In this document: piece by piece, positions 12,801 to 23,367 of the stretch | How positions within the stretch are numbered: the stretch's first letter is position 1 | Layout of the letters: each line of letters starts with the position of its first letter | NCBI RefSeq assembly: GCF_000203815.1 | Contig: NW_004457718.1 | Coordinates: 186,001 to 250,000 of the forward strand | Reading direction: 5' to 3' | Origin: Cavenderia fasciculata | Taxonomy: Eukaryota > Evosea > Eumycetozoa > Acytosteliales > Cavenderiaceae | DNA length: 64,000 nucleotides | The notes under the pieces: generated by a model | The model's database searches: none | What the model was told of the DNA's origin: nothing | What the model saw: only the letters and a program-made list of their open reading frames with translations | Position numbers and translations under genes: made by a program

Positions 12801-15489
12801 TAATAGTAGTACTTGTAATTAAAACAAATCCTCTCTAGAATCCAACAACCATTCAATCTTAATCCCAATGATTTTTTAGGATAAGTAAGTAAACCAAACC
12901 ATCGTTGTTGTTTTGAACCAAAAGTTTGATGATGAACTTCCATTTCATAACACATACTCACCTCGCACACACAACAATTCCATCCAATTGAATTAAATTC
13001 AATTTTCCATCACTTTTCCCCTTCATCAATGGAAGTACAATTGTCACACTCACGCATGCACACAATTTATGATTACTCAATTATCATTATTAGCTGTATC
13101 ATCCATCCGTTATCTCTCTTTCATTGTTGTGGTAATATCATATAAAAAAACAATTAATCACATTCAGTTACAGATACAGAGACAATAGCAGACATGGCAT
13201 GCATAGATAGATAAGATCGTCTATAGATAAATTCAGATAAATTTAGATCAATATTGTTGGAATGATCCATTGTCAATCTCATCTTGTCATCTCTTTGTTT
13301 TTTTTCTTCTTCCTCCTTCCTTGTTTTCTTTCCTTTGGGATACTCCCCTAAATCCAACTCTTAGTAGTGTAGCATAGCATTTCAGCAGACAGACATACAG
13401 ACAGACAGTAAATCCATTTATGGAAATATTTTAAAATAGTAATAATAATAATAATATTGATGATTAATACTACTCTGATCATCCATCCATCCATCCATCT
13501 ATCCATTTACCAACTTTTTTTGTATGTGAATGTCCCAGTATGAATTAAATATGGACACGGTCATTCCAACTCTTCTTCTTCCCGGTTACGATACCGACAA
13601 TCTTCTTGAACACAAGTTGTGTCGCATCATCATAGATCAAGATGCCATTGGGTATGATCTTGCCTAAATTTACTACTCTTGCATATGGTAAAAGCGGAAC
13701 AAAGAATCACTCCTCCCACCCACCCCACTGACCGTGGACATCACCAACATTATAATTTTAAAAGAATATGAGGGTAGGGAGAGAGAGAGAGAGATGATGA
13801 TGACGATGATTATTCATTATGATATCTAATAATAACACGATGATCACATGATTGGAATCAACATCCAACGTCTATTATTATTACTCTAGTAACACATAAA
13901 TGTCAATGTATTACACATTCATCATTATTATTATTATTATTACTGTCTCCACTTTCACATTCACACCGCCCCCACCCACCAACCTCTTTTAATAATAATA
14001 ATAATAATAATAATAGTGATCTTCTTCTTTTTTCTTTTTTGATGACGATGAAATCCAGTTGTTGGATAGGTTAGGGTTAGGGGTGGTTAATGCCATAACC
14101 AACAAACCATATATATCATTATCTATATTTATCATATCAACGATGATATTATGGTTATGATTAAGATTAACCATTAACAGAACACAGTAGAGCATGGATC
14201 GTTTCTAATACAGGTGCTGCTGATAGCAGAGACAATTTAGTGGGGGTGGGTGGAAAAAAGGATACTGCTACAACTTCTGCTGGTATGCTACTGTCTGTCT
14301 GTTTGGTATGTGCTATTTTAGTGTGTTGGTGGTGGTGGTTAGTGGTGGGTGTCATATAGTGATCGATCAACGTTGTGTACCCCCTCACCCACCTCTGTTT
14401 TTTTTTTTTTTCCAATTCATACAATACACATACTATATTCATCATGGTGTTTTAAAATTCCAACACCTCAATGCAATCACAATGCAGACCAACCCACATA
14501 CAAACACACACTAAAAGGAACAAGGAAAGAGGAGGATACCCATGGGATACAGTAATGTAATAATCAATGGGGGGTGTGGGGATGGCATGACTGATACCCT
14601 CGCGAGTCGTTATATATCCTATATATATGTATATATATGTGTGTTTGCAATTAAAATAAAAATATCATGTTGATGTTATTGGTAGTTAATAATACCAATA
14701 AAGTGGTGCTATCAAAGGAAGGAGAGAGAGAGCAGACCGAGAATATATAATTTAGTATTTCAAATTGAATCATCAATCACAGTTACATTTGTTGTTTAAT
14801 TATTGTTGTTGTTGTTGTTGTTTCGATCATAATTAATCTATCTATCTATCTATCTATCTAAAACCCTAACCGACCAGCCAAACTGTAAACTCAACCCTAT
14901 CCATCAATCAAAATTAAAAATATTCAATCAGTTGATATTTTTTTTTTTTTTTTTTTTTTTGAAGAGCAGACAAGCTAGACAGACAGACAGACAGGCATAC
15001 ATACAAAGTATACAGAGTATAGTAGAGTAGGAATCGTAATTTACCAAAATTCCCAACCATCATCACACTCTTTTCCCTCCCTCTTGTCCATCCATTAAAT
15101 AATCTATCAAATTACACCCAAGAGTAGTAGATTGTTTTAAAATATATATTATATTGTGTTAAAAAAGAGGATCATTTACAATTATAAGAATTGGAATAAT
15201 TATTTTATTTGTTTACATCTTTTACTGATGATTAATCATCACACATTACTATTATCATTATCATCATCATCAATATCATCAAATATTATATAATTATTTG
15301 TTTTGCTTATACTTTTATTATTATTATTATTTCTTTTCTTTTTTTTAGGAATTCCAGTTTAGCAAACCCCCTCTGTAAATAATTTAAATTCTTTTATATA
15401 TATATATATATCATTTATAAATTTTAAAACAAACCCAACCAAAACCAACCCCTTTTTTGTATATCAATTAAATCAAACTAAAAAAAAAA
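9808..15489. other. 5.7-kb gap without a convincing gene
   Basis: Only short open frames occur here, most of them in simple repeats (ATT, CT, CA, ATCC, GAT). I found no tRNA, no signal-peptide exon and no recognisable domain. It holds six CACCCAC/GTGGGTG motifs and short AACCCTAAC-like strings. A pyrimidine tract ending in ttttttag at about 15348 could be the acceptor of a 5'-UTR intron of the cyclin gene that follows. The most economical reading is a long upstream regulatory region, perhaps with untranslated transcripts. Confidence 0.45.
13717..14392. promoter_or_regulatory. Cluster of CACCCAC (G-box-like) motifs
   Basis: CACCCAC occurs at 13717-13723, 13973-13979 and 14386-14392, and its complement GTGGGTG at 14246-14252 and 14345-14351; a sixth lies at 10467-10473. 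In Dictyostelium, G-box factor binds G/T- or CA-rich elements of this kind in developmental promoters. Whether these are used is not shown by the sequence, but GC-rich heptamers repeated this often are unusual in such AT-rich spacer. Confidence 0.35.
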
Positions 15490-16710
15490 ATGGAAATCAC
15501 CAAAAATAATAATAATAATTCACAATCAACATCAAATTATGAATCAACGATTCCACAACAAATATCAACTCAATATCCAGGAGGAGGAGGAGGAGGATCA
15601 CCTCTTGATCAATCCCTATCGCCATCATCACAGCCAAGAGAACGTCTTCCAACTACTATACTTGGTATCTTGAAGGAATGTAATATTGGGTCATCTCCAA
15701 TTTCACTCGGAAATTGTAAAAGTGATACCATGGAAAAGGAATGGCTTTTAAAATGTATAGTTGTTTTAATTGATCATTTATTATCAATTGGTGATAATGT
15801 AAGGAAAAAAAAAAAAATCAAAAAATCAAAATCAAAAAAATATTTATTTATTTCTTTTTTTCTTTTCCAATCTTTTTATTAGTATTCAAATAATCATCAA
15901 GAATTTTTACCAGATAATATGAGATTACCAATGATTACTGTTGATATGTATATAACCAGAATTATGAAATATTCTCCATGTTCAAAAGAATGCTTTATCA
16001 CCATTCTCATGTATATAGATCGTCTTATAACTCAGAAGAGTTTTATTGTAAATAGTTATAATATCCATCGAATTTTAATTACCTCTATCCTAGTTGCTGC
16101 TAAATATCTTGATGGTAAGAAATCAAATAATATTTATTCATTTATTTAAAATACTTAATTCTTTTCTTTCTATTTTTTAGATATATTTTATAATAATAAT
16201 TTTTATAGTCAAGTTGGAGGAGTATCAGTTGATGAAATCAATCGTATGGAGATTGATTTATTGAAATTATTAGAGTTTGATTTATCGGCCAAGGTTGAAC
16301 TCTATAATGAATACTGTAAATACATCGAATTATACAACTCGAAACTCCAATCTTTTTTAAAGGTGGCCACCCCAATCGATTTACGTTTAGTTATTACTGA
16401 TCCCTATATTTTAAACTTTGGAAAAAACCTCCCACCTACTTGTTTATCACAATCTCTGTCGTCTTTTAATAGTATAAACTCAAACACTAATAATCAAAAT
16501 GGTAATAATCATTTATCGAATCATCTAGTCCCAAATCAAGTTAAACAACAACAACAGAAAAGTAATAGTAGTAATAATTTAAAAAATCAACAACCAACTA
16601 ATCAACAACAACAATCTCAGCAACAATCTCAACAACAATACCTTCATCAACAACAACAACCAATATCATCTACATTTCGATATCATCCTCAACCGAACGC
16701 AGTTGCTTGA
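15490..16710 (+). CDS. PHO80-like (P/U-type) cyclin
   Basis: There are three exons, 15490-15798, 15883-16114 and 16181-16710 (1071 nt, 356 residues). The start ATG follows an A-run typical of dictyostelid start contexts. The N-terminus is low complexity (Asn, then Gly-rich). The cyclin box spans about residues 75-215, with hallmarks TVDMYITRIMKYSPCS, FITILMYIDRL, ILITSILVAAKYLDD, then the motif around NNFYSQVGGVSVDEINRME and LLKLLEFDL, which is characteristic of the PHO80/PCL and plant U-type cyclins. Such cyclins partner PHO85/CDK5-like kinases in nutrient and growth control. The C-terminus is a Gln/Asn-rich tail. The long gene-free region upstream may hold its control elements. The family call is strong; the partner kinase and process are inferred. 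Confidence 0.9.
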
Positions 16711-16842
16711 AGGTATTAAAAATTTTTTTATAACAAAAAAAAAATAAACTCTCAAAAGAATGAATGAATGAAATGAACATCATTCCACAATATCCTTAAT
16801 TATTAATGTTTTGTTTTATTTTAATATTTGTTTTTGTATTAT

Positions 16843-18455
16843 TTAGTCATCATCATCATCACGTAAACTTGATAATTGAATTCCTGCAGCTTCTAAATCA
16901 TCATCTGCTGGAACATTGAAATAAGGATTATCCAATGATGGTCTGAATTGATATCCAGTTGCTGAATAGAAAACCAAAGAGGCAACGAGTGTAGAAAAGT
17001 CACCAAGCCATATCAAATGGAATTCTAAACTTGCTTTTACCAAGAATACAACAATACGTGTAAAATAGACATAGGAAATAACAAATACATAAAATTGTCT
17101 AAATAATTGTAATTTTGCTAAACTTTTTGCAGCTAAAAAATAAAATAAAAAAGAGTTAATATAATATTTCAATTTTGTTTTTCTATTCTATATTACCTTT
17201 ATCATCAGCAGAAGCAGCATCTTTTAAATGATTAATTGACCAAATAATTGGAACTATAATGGCACCACAACAAATGATATCAACAACTGTAAAGATATGT
17301 TTCCAACTGACCCAACTTTCAGATCCTGGTGCTCTTTCATCAATCATAATCAAAGCGATATTGTCGAGGATTTGAAGTGGAATGACAATCATGAAAATGG
17401 TTTTATCCTTGTCTGAAAGGAATGGTTTGATAAATGTCCATCCAGTACCAATCAATGCAATCAACACTATAAAGAATGATCCTTGAAGACATGCAAAAAT
17501 ATAATATGCAATATCCCATCCATTTGCACTACCTGTTGTTTTAATATAATGCATTTCAATCTAAAATAGAAAATAAAGAAAAAAAAGTTAATTTAAAAAT
17601 GATCAATTAAATATTACGGCTACGTATACTGGTATTTACAGATCTAAATAATAATTCAACAGCTTGTAAAACCAAATAAACTGAACATAAATGATGAATT
17701 TTGTTTACTCTTTTTCCTTCACCTCTAAGGAAAACAAAAATCCATAAAACCAATAATACAGCAAAGATGATGGAAAATAAACCATAAACTGTTGGTAATG
17801 GATTATCACCAACTGAAAGATAATTAATATTACCATTTGAATCGATATTATATTCTACAAGATCCAACTATATATAGAAAAAAAAATGGTCAGTAAGTAT
17901 ATCTATTAAATTCTTTTTTATTTTTCTTTTTGTTCTACACATACAGTAAAAGAAACAGGTACAGCTTTACAATTTACAAAAAATAAGTTATAGAAACCTT
18001 CTGGATACTTTTTTGGATCATTTGCAATGTTGATGACAAATGAAAAAGGGTTTTCTTCTGAAGAGTTTGTGAAATAGATATCTGGGATTGAACAGTTTTG
18101 ATAATCAATATCCTCTAGATAAAGTGTACCATCTGTATCTGATATTTTAATAACAAATGCTGTATTATCATTCTTTGTACTTGGTATACCATTTACCTAA
18201 AAAATAAAAAACAAAACAAATAGTCATTAGTATATAGTGTATAAACTAAGTTTTATATTTATATATATCTATGTATTTATTACATACAATCCAATTTGAT
18301 ACGCTTGCATTTAATACACCTCCACTTGAAAAACCAAAACCTTCAATCAAGAATGATTGACGTCGATCATTCTCTATCTTTAGATGATGTTTTAATGAAT
18401 ATGATATAGATACATATGATAATAATAAACAAATAAATAATAATAACTGTTTCAT
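16843..18455 (-). CDS. GPR107/GPR108-like seven-transmembrane protein (GOST family)
   Basis: Five exons, 18288-18455, 17945-18196, 17640-17867, 17197-17560 and 16843-17132, sum to 1302 nt (433 residues) with all junctions in phase. The ATG at 18455 gives a signal peptide (MKQLLLFICLLLSYVSISYS). Next is a lumenal beta-rich domain of about 140 residues with a cysteine pair (QNCSIPD, FVNCKAV), then seven hydrophobic helices. Family signatures are plain: GTGWTFIKPFLSDKDKTIFM, ERAPGSES, the ICCGAI helix, KLQLFRQFYVFVISYVYFTR and TGYQFRPSLDNPYF near the end. This is the Lung_7-TM_R/GOST family, proteins of the Golgi and trans-Golgi network used in trafficking. The tail is acidic (RDDDDD). It converges with the cyclin gene; the stops are about 130 bp apart. 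Confidence 0.93.
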
Positions 18456-18687
18456 TGTTTTTTTTCTAGATATATTCTGATCTCTCTCTATATATATATA
18501 TCTCTCTCTTCTTTAAATTCATGTATATTATAAGTATATATATATATAAAAATATCTATAGAGAGGGGAGAAGAAGTTTAATAAAACAAAAAAGAAGAAG
18601 AAAAATTCTAAGGTGACCTTTTAAAAATTTTATTTATTTTTTTTTTTTCCATCTCTCACTCTGTGAATCATCATTACTAGTATATTA

Positions 18688-19589
18688 TTATTTCTTTTTA
18701 TTCTTTTTATTCTTCTTCTTGTTTATCATTTCAAGATTAGTTTTACATAATATATTAGGTGTATGAATGATTGATTCTTCTTCTTTTTCTATAGGTACAA
18801 ACAAAGCAAAAGCAACATAGAAACCAGATTTATGAGAGCTATCAACATTTGTGAGTTTAGCGTGCACAGACATTGTTGTTGTTGTTGTTTTACCTATCAT
18901 ACTTTTATCGGGTATCACCAATCCACCATCAAAATAGGTCCATTTATTACCACCATCATCATTCTTGTTAAAGTGACGTCTAGTTGTTACCTTTTCACTT
19001 TTGTAATCACCATCTTCAATTTGATGCCATACATCAACCCATCCACTAAATTTATACTTTACCATCCAATATACACGATAGTTACCAATTGGTAGAGTAA
19101 ACATATTACCAACATCAAACCACCAAACATCTTTTGCATTGACGTAATTGTTAAATGGTAGAGGGTCAGTGGTAGTTGTTAGATCAACATGTCGCGTATT
19201 CATGTGTGCAATGTATCGATGGTCAAATGAATTGGCTGCAAACATGTATCGATAATAGGTATAGATTGAATTCCACTTTAACGAATGATCACTCTCTTTG
19301 GTAATATCAATACCAACAATCGATGCCACTTCATTGATTGGTGTTATCGATTTAGTACATATCTCTTTAAAGTTGAATGTTGAATAAATCTTTTCTCTTA
19401 TTTCTTTATTACACTAAACAAATAAACAAACAATTATTAATTAAAAAGAATACAAGAATAATAATAATAACTTGTCATATGACATACACAAGCAAAGTTA
19501 CCAAGTGATTTAGGACTAGATTGGAATAAATATCTAAATATCTCTCTCCATATATAAATATAATTTATATCTTTTAACTCTTTTTTCAT
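18688..19589 (-). CDS. F-box protein with a PP2/FBA-like C-terminal domain
   Basis: Two exons, 19488-19589 and 18688-19413 (828 nt, 275 residues). The first encodes a short F-box (IWREIFRYLFQSSPKSLGNF, then AC followed by NKEIRE across the splice), which would bind Skp1. The long second exon encodes a compact beta-rich domain with many Trp and Tyr (VWWFDVGNMFTLPIGNYRVY, WVDVWHQIEDGDY, KWTYFDGGL), similar in layout to the phloem-protein-2/FBA sugar-binding domains that often follow F-boxes. That second assignment is by pattern only. The C-terminus is a Lys/Asn run. The likely role is substrate choice in an SCF ubiquitin ligase. The start ATG at 19589 is the first in frame upstream of the F-box. 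Confidence 0.72.
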
Positions 19590-19754
19590 CCTCTCGAATA
19601 TATAATATAAATATTAAAGAAAAACTAAACTCTCTTTTGTGTAGCATTTGCATTATTATTATTATTATTATTATTATTTAATTAATTCTTTTTTTTTTTT
19701 TTTAAGGACCACGTCGGTACTGTTCATCGAATCTGTTTATTTCACCTTTCTCTT

Positions 19755-20505
19755 TTAATGTCTAGTTTCATTCCAAAAGATAACAAAAGGTGTAGATACA
19801 TCATCGATTAGATTATTGATTGCCGATTGATAGGGAGATGCACAAACACCAGCACAAGCAGAAACAGTGAGTTCAAAGGCATCACCTTGAGGAAAGGTAG
19901 TACTGTTGAGGTAAGCAACCCATTGTTGCTTGTAACCTTTTGCTTTGGGTGCATCGAAAAAGTAAGAACTTGTAGAGAGCAATGGTGTCCAATTGTCACC
20001 GGTGATATTAAAGACAAATTGACCGACATTGATGCGATTGAACAATTGGTATTTGGCTGTAAAGGTGTAGTTGCGCCAGTCGGCTGGGAAGCTTTGGGTT
20101 CTGACTAGACCAAAGTTACCCGATGGGTTGGCAACGTTGGTCAAGCATTGATTGGTACTCTGACAGAAATAGATTGGATCGAAAAAGTATTGAACATGTG
20201 CAACAAAGGTTTTGACCGTAAAGCTATCACATACTGTATTACATACTTGAACAGCTGTTGAGTTGCTTAATTCTGAACAAATTTCCTAATTAGATATAAT
20301 TAAATTTATTAATTATTAAATATTAATATTTTTTTTTTTTTTAGATTCATACAGAACATGAATCAAATGAACCAGTGGAAGTGATTTGTTCTAATTGTTG
20401 GGCAACAGAGTCGAGACTCAATACACATGTTTGACATGTTTGTACTGATTGACCTTTGACTACTGTTAATAAAAGAATAATAACAAGTATATATTTTAAG
20501 AACAT
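19755..20505 (-). CDS. Countin-like secreted protein (saposin-B-like N-terminus)
   Basis: Two exons, 20353-20505 and 19755-20285 (684 nt, 227 residues). The start ATG at 20505 gives a signal peptide (MFLKYILVIILLLTVVKGQS). A cysteine-rich segment follows (CQTC...DSC, EIC...VQVC..VCD, YFC...NQC), the spacing of a saposin-B-like fold. The rest is beta-rich with aromatic residues (FPADWRNYTFTAKYQLFNRI, VGQFVFNITGDNW) and ends with WNETRH. Countin and its relatives, parts of the counting factor that sets aggregate size in Dictyostelium, share a signal peptide, saposin-like cysteines and a C-terminal beta domain, so a countin-like role is a fair guess but unproved. No membrane anchor is seen. Confidence 0.7.
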
Positions 20506-21047
20506 GATATCTATCGATAACTTTTTAAAAAAGTGATCCCGGATTCATTTTTATATCTATCATCTATCAAGGAGCTCGGAAATCACCTACCAAGCTGACA
20601 AAGAAAATGGGTCATAATAGGATTTTATCTCAAGATCATCCTTGTTTGCCAAGTGGCAAATTAAATTTTTTTTTTTTTGTTTTTTTTTTTTGACCTTTTG
20701 TACACATTGCTCACCCTTTTAATTTTATAGTAGTTACACCACTTCTTCTAACTCTTATAACTATGTGATATCTATATATGAGGATTAGATAATATTGTAA
20801 TGAGATCTCATTATCTCGGTTTTTACAAACGTTAACCCTTAAGACACGCAAACGATCATTATACTCTTTATTGTTCTAACAACATTATAAAGGTATAGTA
20901 AAGTAATAAATACACAACATTGTTCTAACAACATTATAAAGACTTATTACTCTATCTTATTCTTTATTAAATACAATAGTGATATACGTTAGAAGGGCCC
21001 GCTACATACCCTATATTTATTAAAATATGATAAAAGGCAATTAGACT
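20506..21047. other. Spacer between countin-like gene and tRNA-Arg, with a 23-bp direct repeat
   Basis: This is the presumed promoter of the countin-like gene (near 20506-20700, with a long T-rich tract at 20668-20690). A perfect 23-bp direct repeat lies at 20870-20892 and 20919-20941 (starts ATTGTTCTAACAACATTATA). No coding frame of note was seen. Confidence 0.5.
20870..20941. repeat. Pair of perfect 23-bp direct repeats
   Basis: The same 23 bases occur at 20870-20892 and 20919-20941, 26 bp apart, 107-178 bp downstream of the 3' end of the tRNA gene. They may be a short tandem duplication or the trace of an old insertion. Confidence 0.8.
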
Positions 21048-21119
21048 CTCCACATGTAGGGATCGAACCTACGATCTTATCCTTAGGAGGGATACGCATT
21101 TCCACTGTGCTAATGTAGA
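21048..21119 (-). tRNA. tRNA-Arg (anticodon CCT)
   Basis: The minus strand folds into a full cloverleaf of 72 nt without an intron. The acceptor stem TCTACAT pairs with ATGTGGA (one G-T pair); a short D arm is GCA/TGC; the anticodon stem is TATCC/GGATA with loop CTCCTAA, giving anticodon CCT for AGG codons; the T arm is GTAGG-TTCGATC-CCTAC. The discriminator base is G. Box B (GGTTCGATC) is canonical. A LINE-like insertion lies just upstream of it. Confidence 0.92.
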
Positions 21120-21163
21120 AGCATGACAGTTTTACGATTTTGGTCCAATGTGACTGAGAGACG

Positions 21164-21610
21164 AACGGTAGCAACTGTGGGATCTAGAGACAGGACACCC
21201 CCACGGAAGGATGACCGGGTTAGTTTCCCCTTCTCAGTAGGAGATTGGGTAGCCAGACTGCAACAAGTAACGGGAAGGTAGTGGAGGACCTACTGGGCCG
21301 TCGCGATAGAAAGCCATCTGACATCTCAAATACAATATGCAACACGTAAAGACGAGTGTCCACAATGGGGAGTAAATCGGCGTGAGAGTTGAGAGCGGCA
21401 GTCGGTCTTGGACGCACCCAAGGCTTAAGGTTTCACCGCAAGTATGGTACTAAAATTAGAAGAAGATGGGTGCCATATTTGCGTCAACACCTTCATCTTC
21501 TTCTATTCTCTCTTCATCTATCAATAATAATATTAATAATATAATAATTTACTAAATAATAATAACATAGAATAATTATATAACACAATATTACAGCCTA
21601 TAGTGCTGAG

Positions 21611-21642
<32 letters not shown>

Positions 21643-21927
21643 CGATATCTTTAACCAATTTATTTTTAGAACAAGCAACAACCCAAAACAATCCAACATG
21701 CTTGACACTATACAATAAGATACATGATCAACGTCCATATAACATGTATCATAGACATGGACAACCCCCAGAACAAATTAACTTTAATTCTTCTCGAGAT
21801 AATCTTTATTTCTTGCTGGTCAATTAAAATGTATAATTAATAAAACTTTGTAACTTCTGAGTACTACTCTTCCCGATAGGAGAGAACAGGAAAAGAATTA
21901 CTTTAAAAAAAAAAACGGTAGCAACTG
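21164..21927 (+). mobile_element. 5'-truncated LINE (non-LTR retrotransposon) insertion upstream of tRNA-Arg, TRE5-like placement
   Basis: A 14-bp direct repeat, AACGGTAGCAACTG, sits at 21164-21177 and 21914-21927. The right copy is preceded directly by an A-tail (21905-21915). Between them lie about 736 bp that are GC-richer on the left. In one plus frame the left part reads HLTSQIQYATRKDECPQWG, loosely like the Cys-rich (zf-RVT) end of LINE reverse transcriptases. The insertion point is 45-58 bp upstream of the tRNA gene, close to the roughly 48-bp window known for TRE5 elements of Dictyostelium, which make target duplications of this length. The element is severely 5'-truncated. A second, internal A-run (21611-21641) may mark the end of its coding part or a nested event. 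Target duplication and tail are seen; the TRE5 assignment is inference. Confidence 0.68.
21611..21641 (+). repeat. 31-bp poly(A) run inside the LINE-like insert
   Basis: There are thirty-one consecutive A. It lies within the insert rather than at its end. Confidence 0.95.
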
Positions 21928-22480
21928 CTCCTAACGTCTCTTCACATTCTTTTACCCATGCCCTAATTTCTTGCATTGATTGTTCTTCTTTGTTGTTTCT
22001 TTCTTTATCGTTCCGCCTCTCTCGTCTGTTTGAATCAACCTTGTTGATTCGATACTGACTGATGATTGATCGTTTGATTCGTTCCATTTACAAGCATCAT
22101 TTTCCACTATCCAAATTGCGTGCTGCGTTGCTTCCTTCAATGAACATGCCCCTTTGACCAACAATGCACTGAATAATCTTCCTCCAATAGATGATCGATC
22201 TTTACACTTGCCATATGATACCAAATAACCACTACAATAATCTCTGATTCCTTGGCGTTCGGGTACCCATTGATAATGTTGATACAACAAAGTTTCAAAA
22301 AGATCTACAACAACAACTACAGCAACAACCACAATCACATCCACAACAAAGACAACCACACAAACAACTCGATCAATTATTAGCCCAATTAAAATAGATC
22401 GGGAATGGTTGGAAAAATGTTGCATGGAAGCTGTCCATGCTGCTAGAAAGTTGAGAATGCAATTCAACATCAACATCAAC
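21928..22480 (-). pseudogene. Remnant of an unidentified minus-strand gene, interrupted by the LINE-like insert
   Basis: An open stretch on the minus strand reads like protein (for example YQHYQWVPERQGIRDYCSGY and LKEATQHAIWIVENDACKW), followed in another frame by EIRAWVKECEETLGAVATV, which stops being meaningful at the border of the LINE-like insert. On the far side of the insert, 21120-21163 stays open in the matching frame, so the insert probably fell into an older reading frame that ended at the tRNA. I do not recognise the protein. A plus-strand Gln-rich frame overlaps it at 22285-22390, so the true strand of part of this region is uncertain. Confidence 0.35.
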
Positions 22481-22747
22481 GGTTTTTTGGCATTATTTCT
22501 CCATCTAAATGGATCGTGTTATTATTCTGGTGTCCCGTTAGTGCCACGACAACAATGCTCTAAAGATAAGGTCAGCAAACTCAATCAAGAGGATCCTCGA
22601 CGCTACAAGATTAGTTTTGAACGATTGGATACCACAAAAGGTTATCTCATTAGTAATATGGCATCGATTTCATATCGTACCCAATCCATCAATACTCTTC
22701 TTTCTTTAAACAAAAAAGATAATCAAGATGAGTCAATGGATCAATAA
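22370..22747 (+). pseudogene. HNH-endonuclease-like ORF remnant
   Basis: The plus frame through 22747 reads IDREWLEKCCMEAVHAARK, then NGSCYYSGVPL, then KISFERLDTTKGYLISN and ISYRTQSI. A Cys-Tyr-x-Gly-x-Pro turn followed by S-x-E-R-x-D and a GY..N strand is the pattern of HNH/treble-clef nucleases common in amoebae and their mobile elements. No start codon or intact N-terminus is visible and the frame stops at 22745-22747. A related frame with Gln- and His-rich sequence continues at 22825-23241 but does not form one gene with it. It is a relic of uncertain origin, of host or mobile-element type. Confidence 0.45.
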
Positions 22748-22824
22748 GAGGAATCAACAAGTGATGATGAAAATGACATTGTTCAAGATGATAAAATAGG
22801 GTTGGCAGACCCAAAAAACTCAAT

Positions 22825-23241
22825 TTGGACACACCCAAAAAAAAATTCCTTAAAAAAATTTGCCATGAACATCAACAACTACAGTTACAAGGAGAACTAC
22901 TATTAGAGATCGATCCACATTTTTTAAAAGAGTTTTTAAAGCCCCATGACAATTTGGAATATCAGGCAGAACAACTCAAACAAGCAATGAACATTCCAAC
23001 GGTAAAGAATAACCCTGTCCTCTATCAAGATTGTCAAACGAAATTGAATCCCAGATCCAAGTCTCCAAGCCACCTCCGCCTTTGTCCAAACCAATGGCAC
23101 CAAGCTCACCAGGTTCACTCTTCAAACTTGCTGCAAATGATTTTAGATCTTCCAACCCAACAACAACAACATCACCTACAACATCACCAACCAAGTCCAT
23201 TTAAAAAACATTTTCTCCGACATATCATCTTTCAAACCTAA
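22825..23241 (+). other. Open frame of 138 codons, Gln/His-rich, doubtful
   Basis: It starts MDTPKKKFLKKICHEHQQL and continues through ELLLEIDPHFLKEFLKPHD, a helix-like stretch that could be real, then becomes Gln/His/Pro-rich. It lies immediately 3' of the HNH-like remnant and may be part of the same decayed gene. No family is recognised. Confidence 0.3.
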
Positions 23242-23367
23242 AAACAATCTTTTAAACAAAAAATAATTTCAAAACAAATCATCAATATCAAAACTGTTAA
23301 TTCTCATCAACTTTTTAAATATAAATAAAGAATATATATATATTTATTTATTATTATTATTGTTTGA

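Noticed and set aside
14060-14085. Telomere-like GGTTAGGGTTAGGGG
   Set aside because: Only two units, inside a chromosome-internal spacer; similar short strings occur at 10135 and 14863. It is too short to mean anything.
21178-21470. GC-rich block as a structural RNA (SRP or RNase P RNA)
   Set aside because: I looked for the SRP helix 8 loop and the RNase P conserved blocks on both strands and found none convincing; the LINE reading explains the flanking duplication and tail better.
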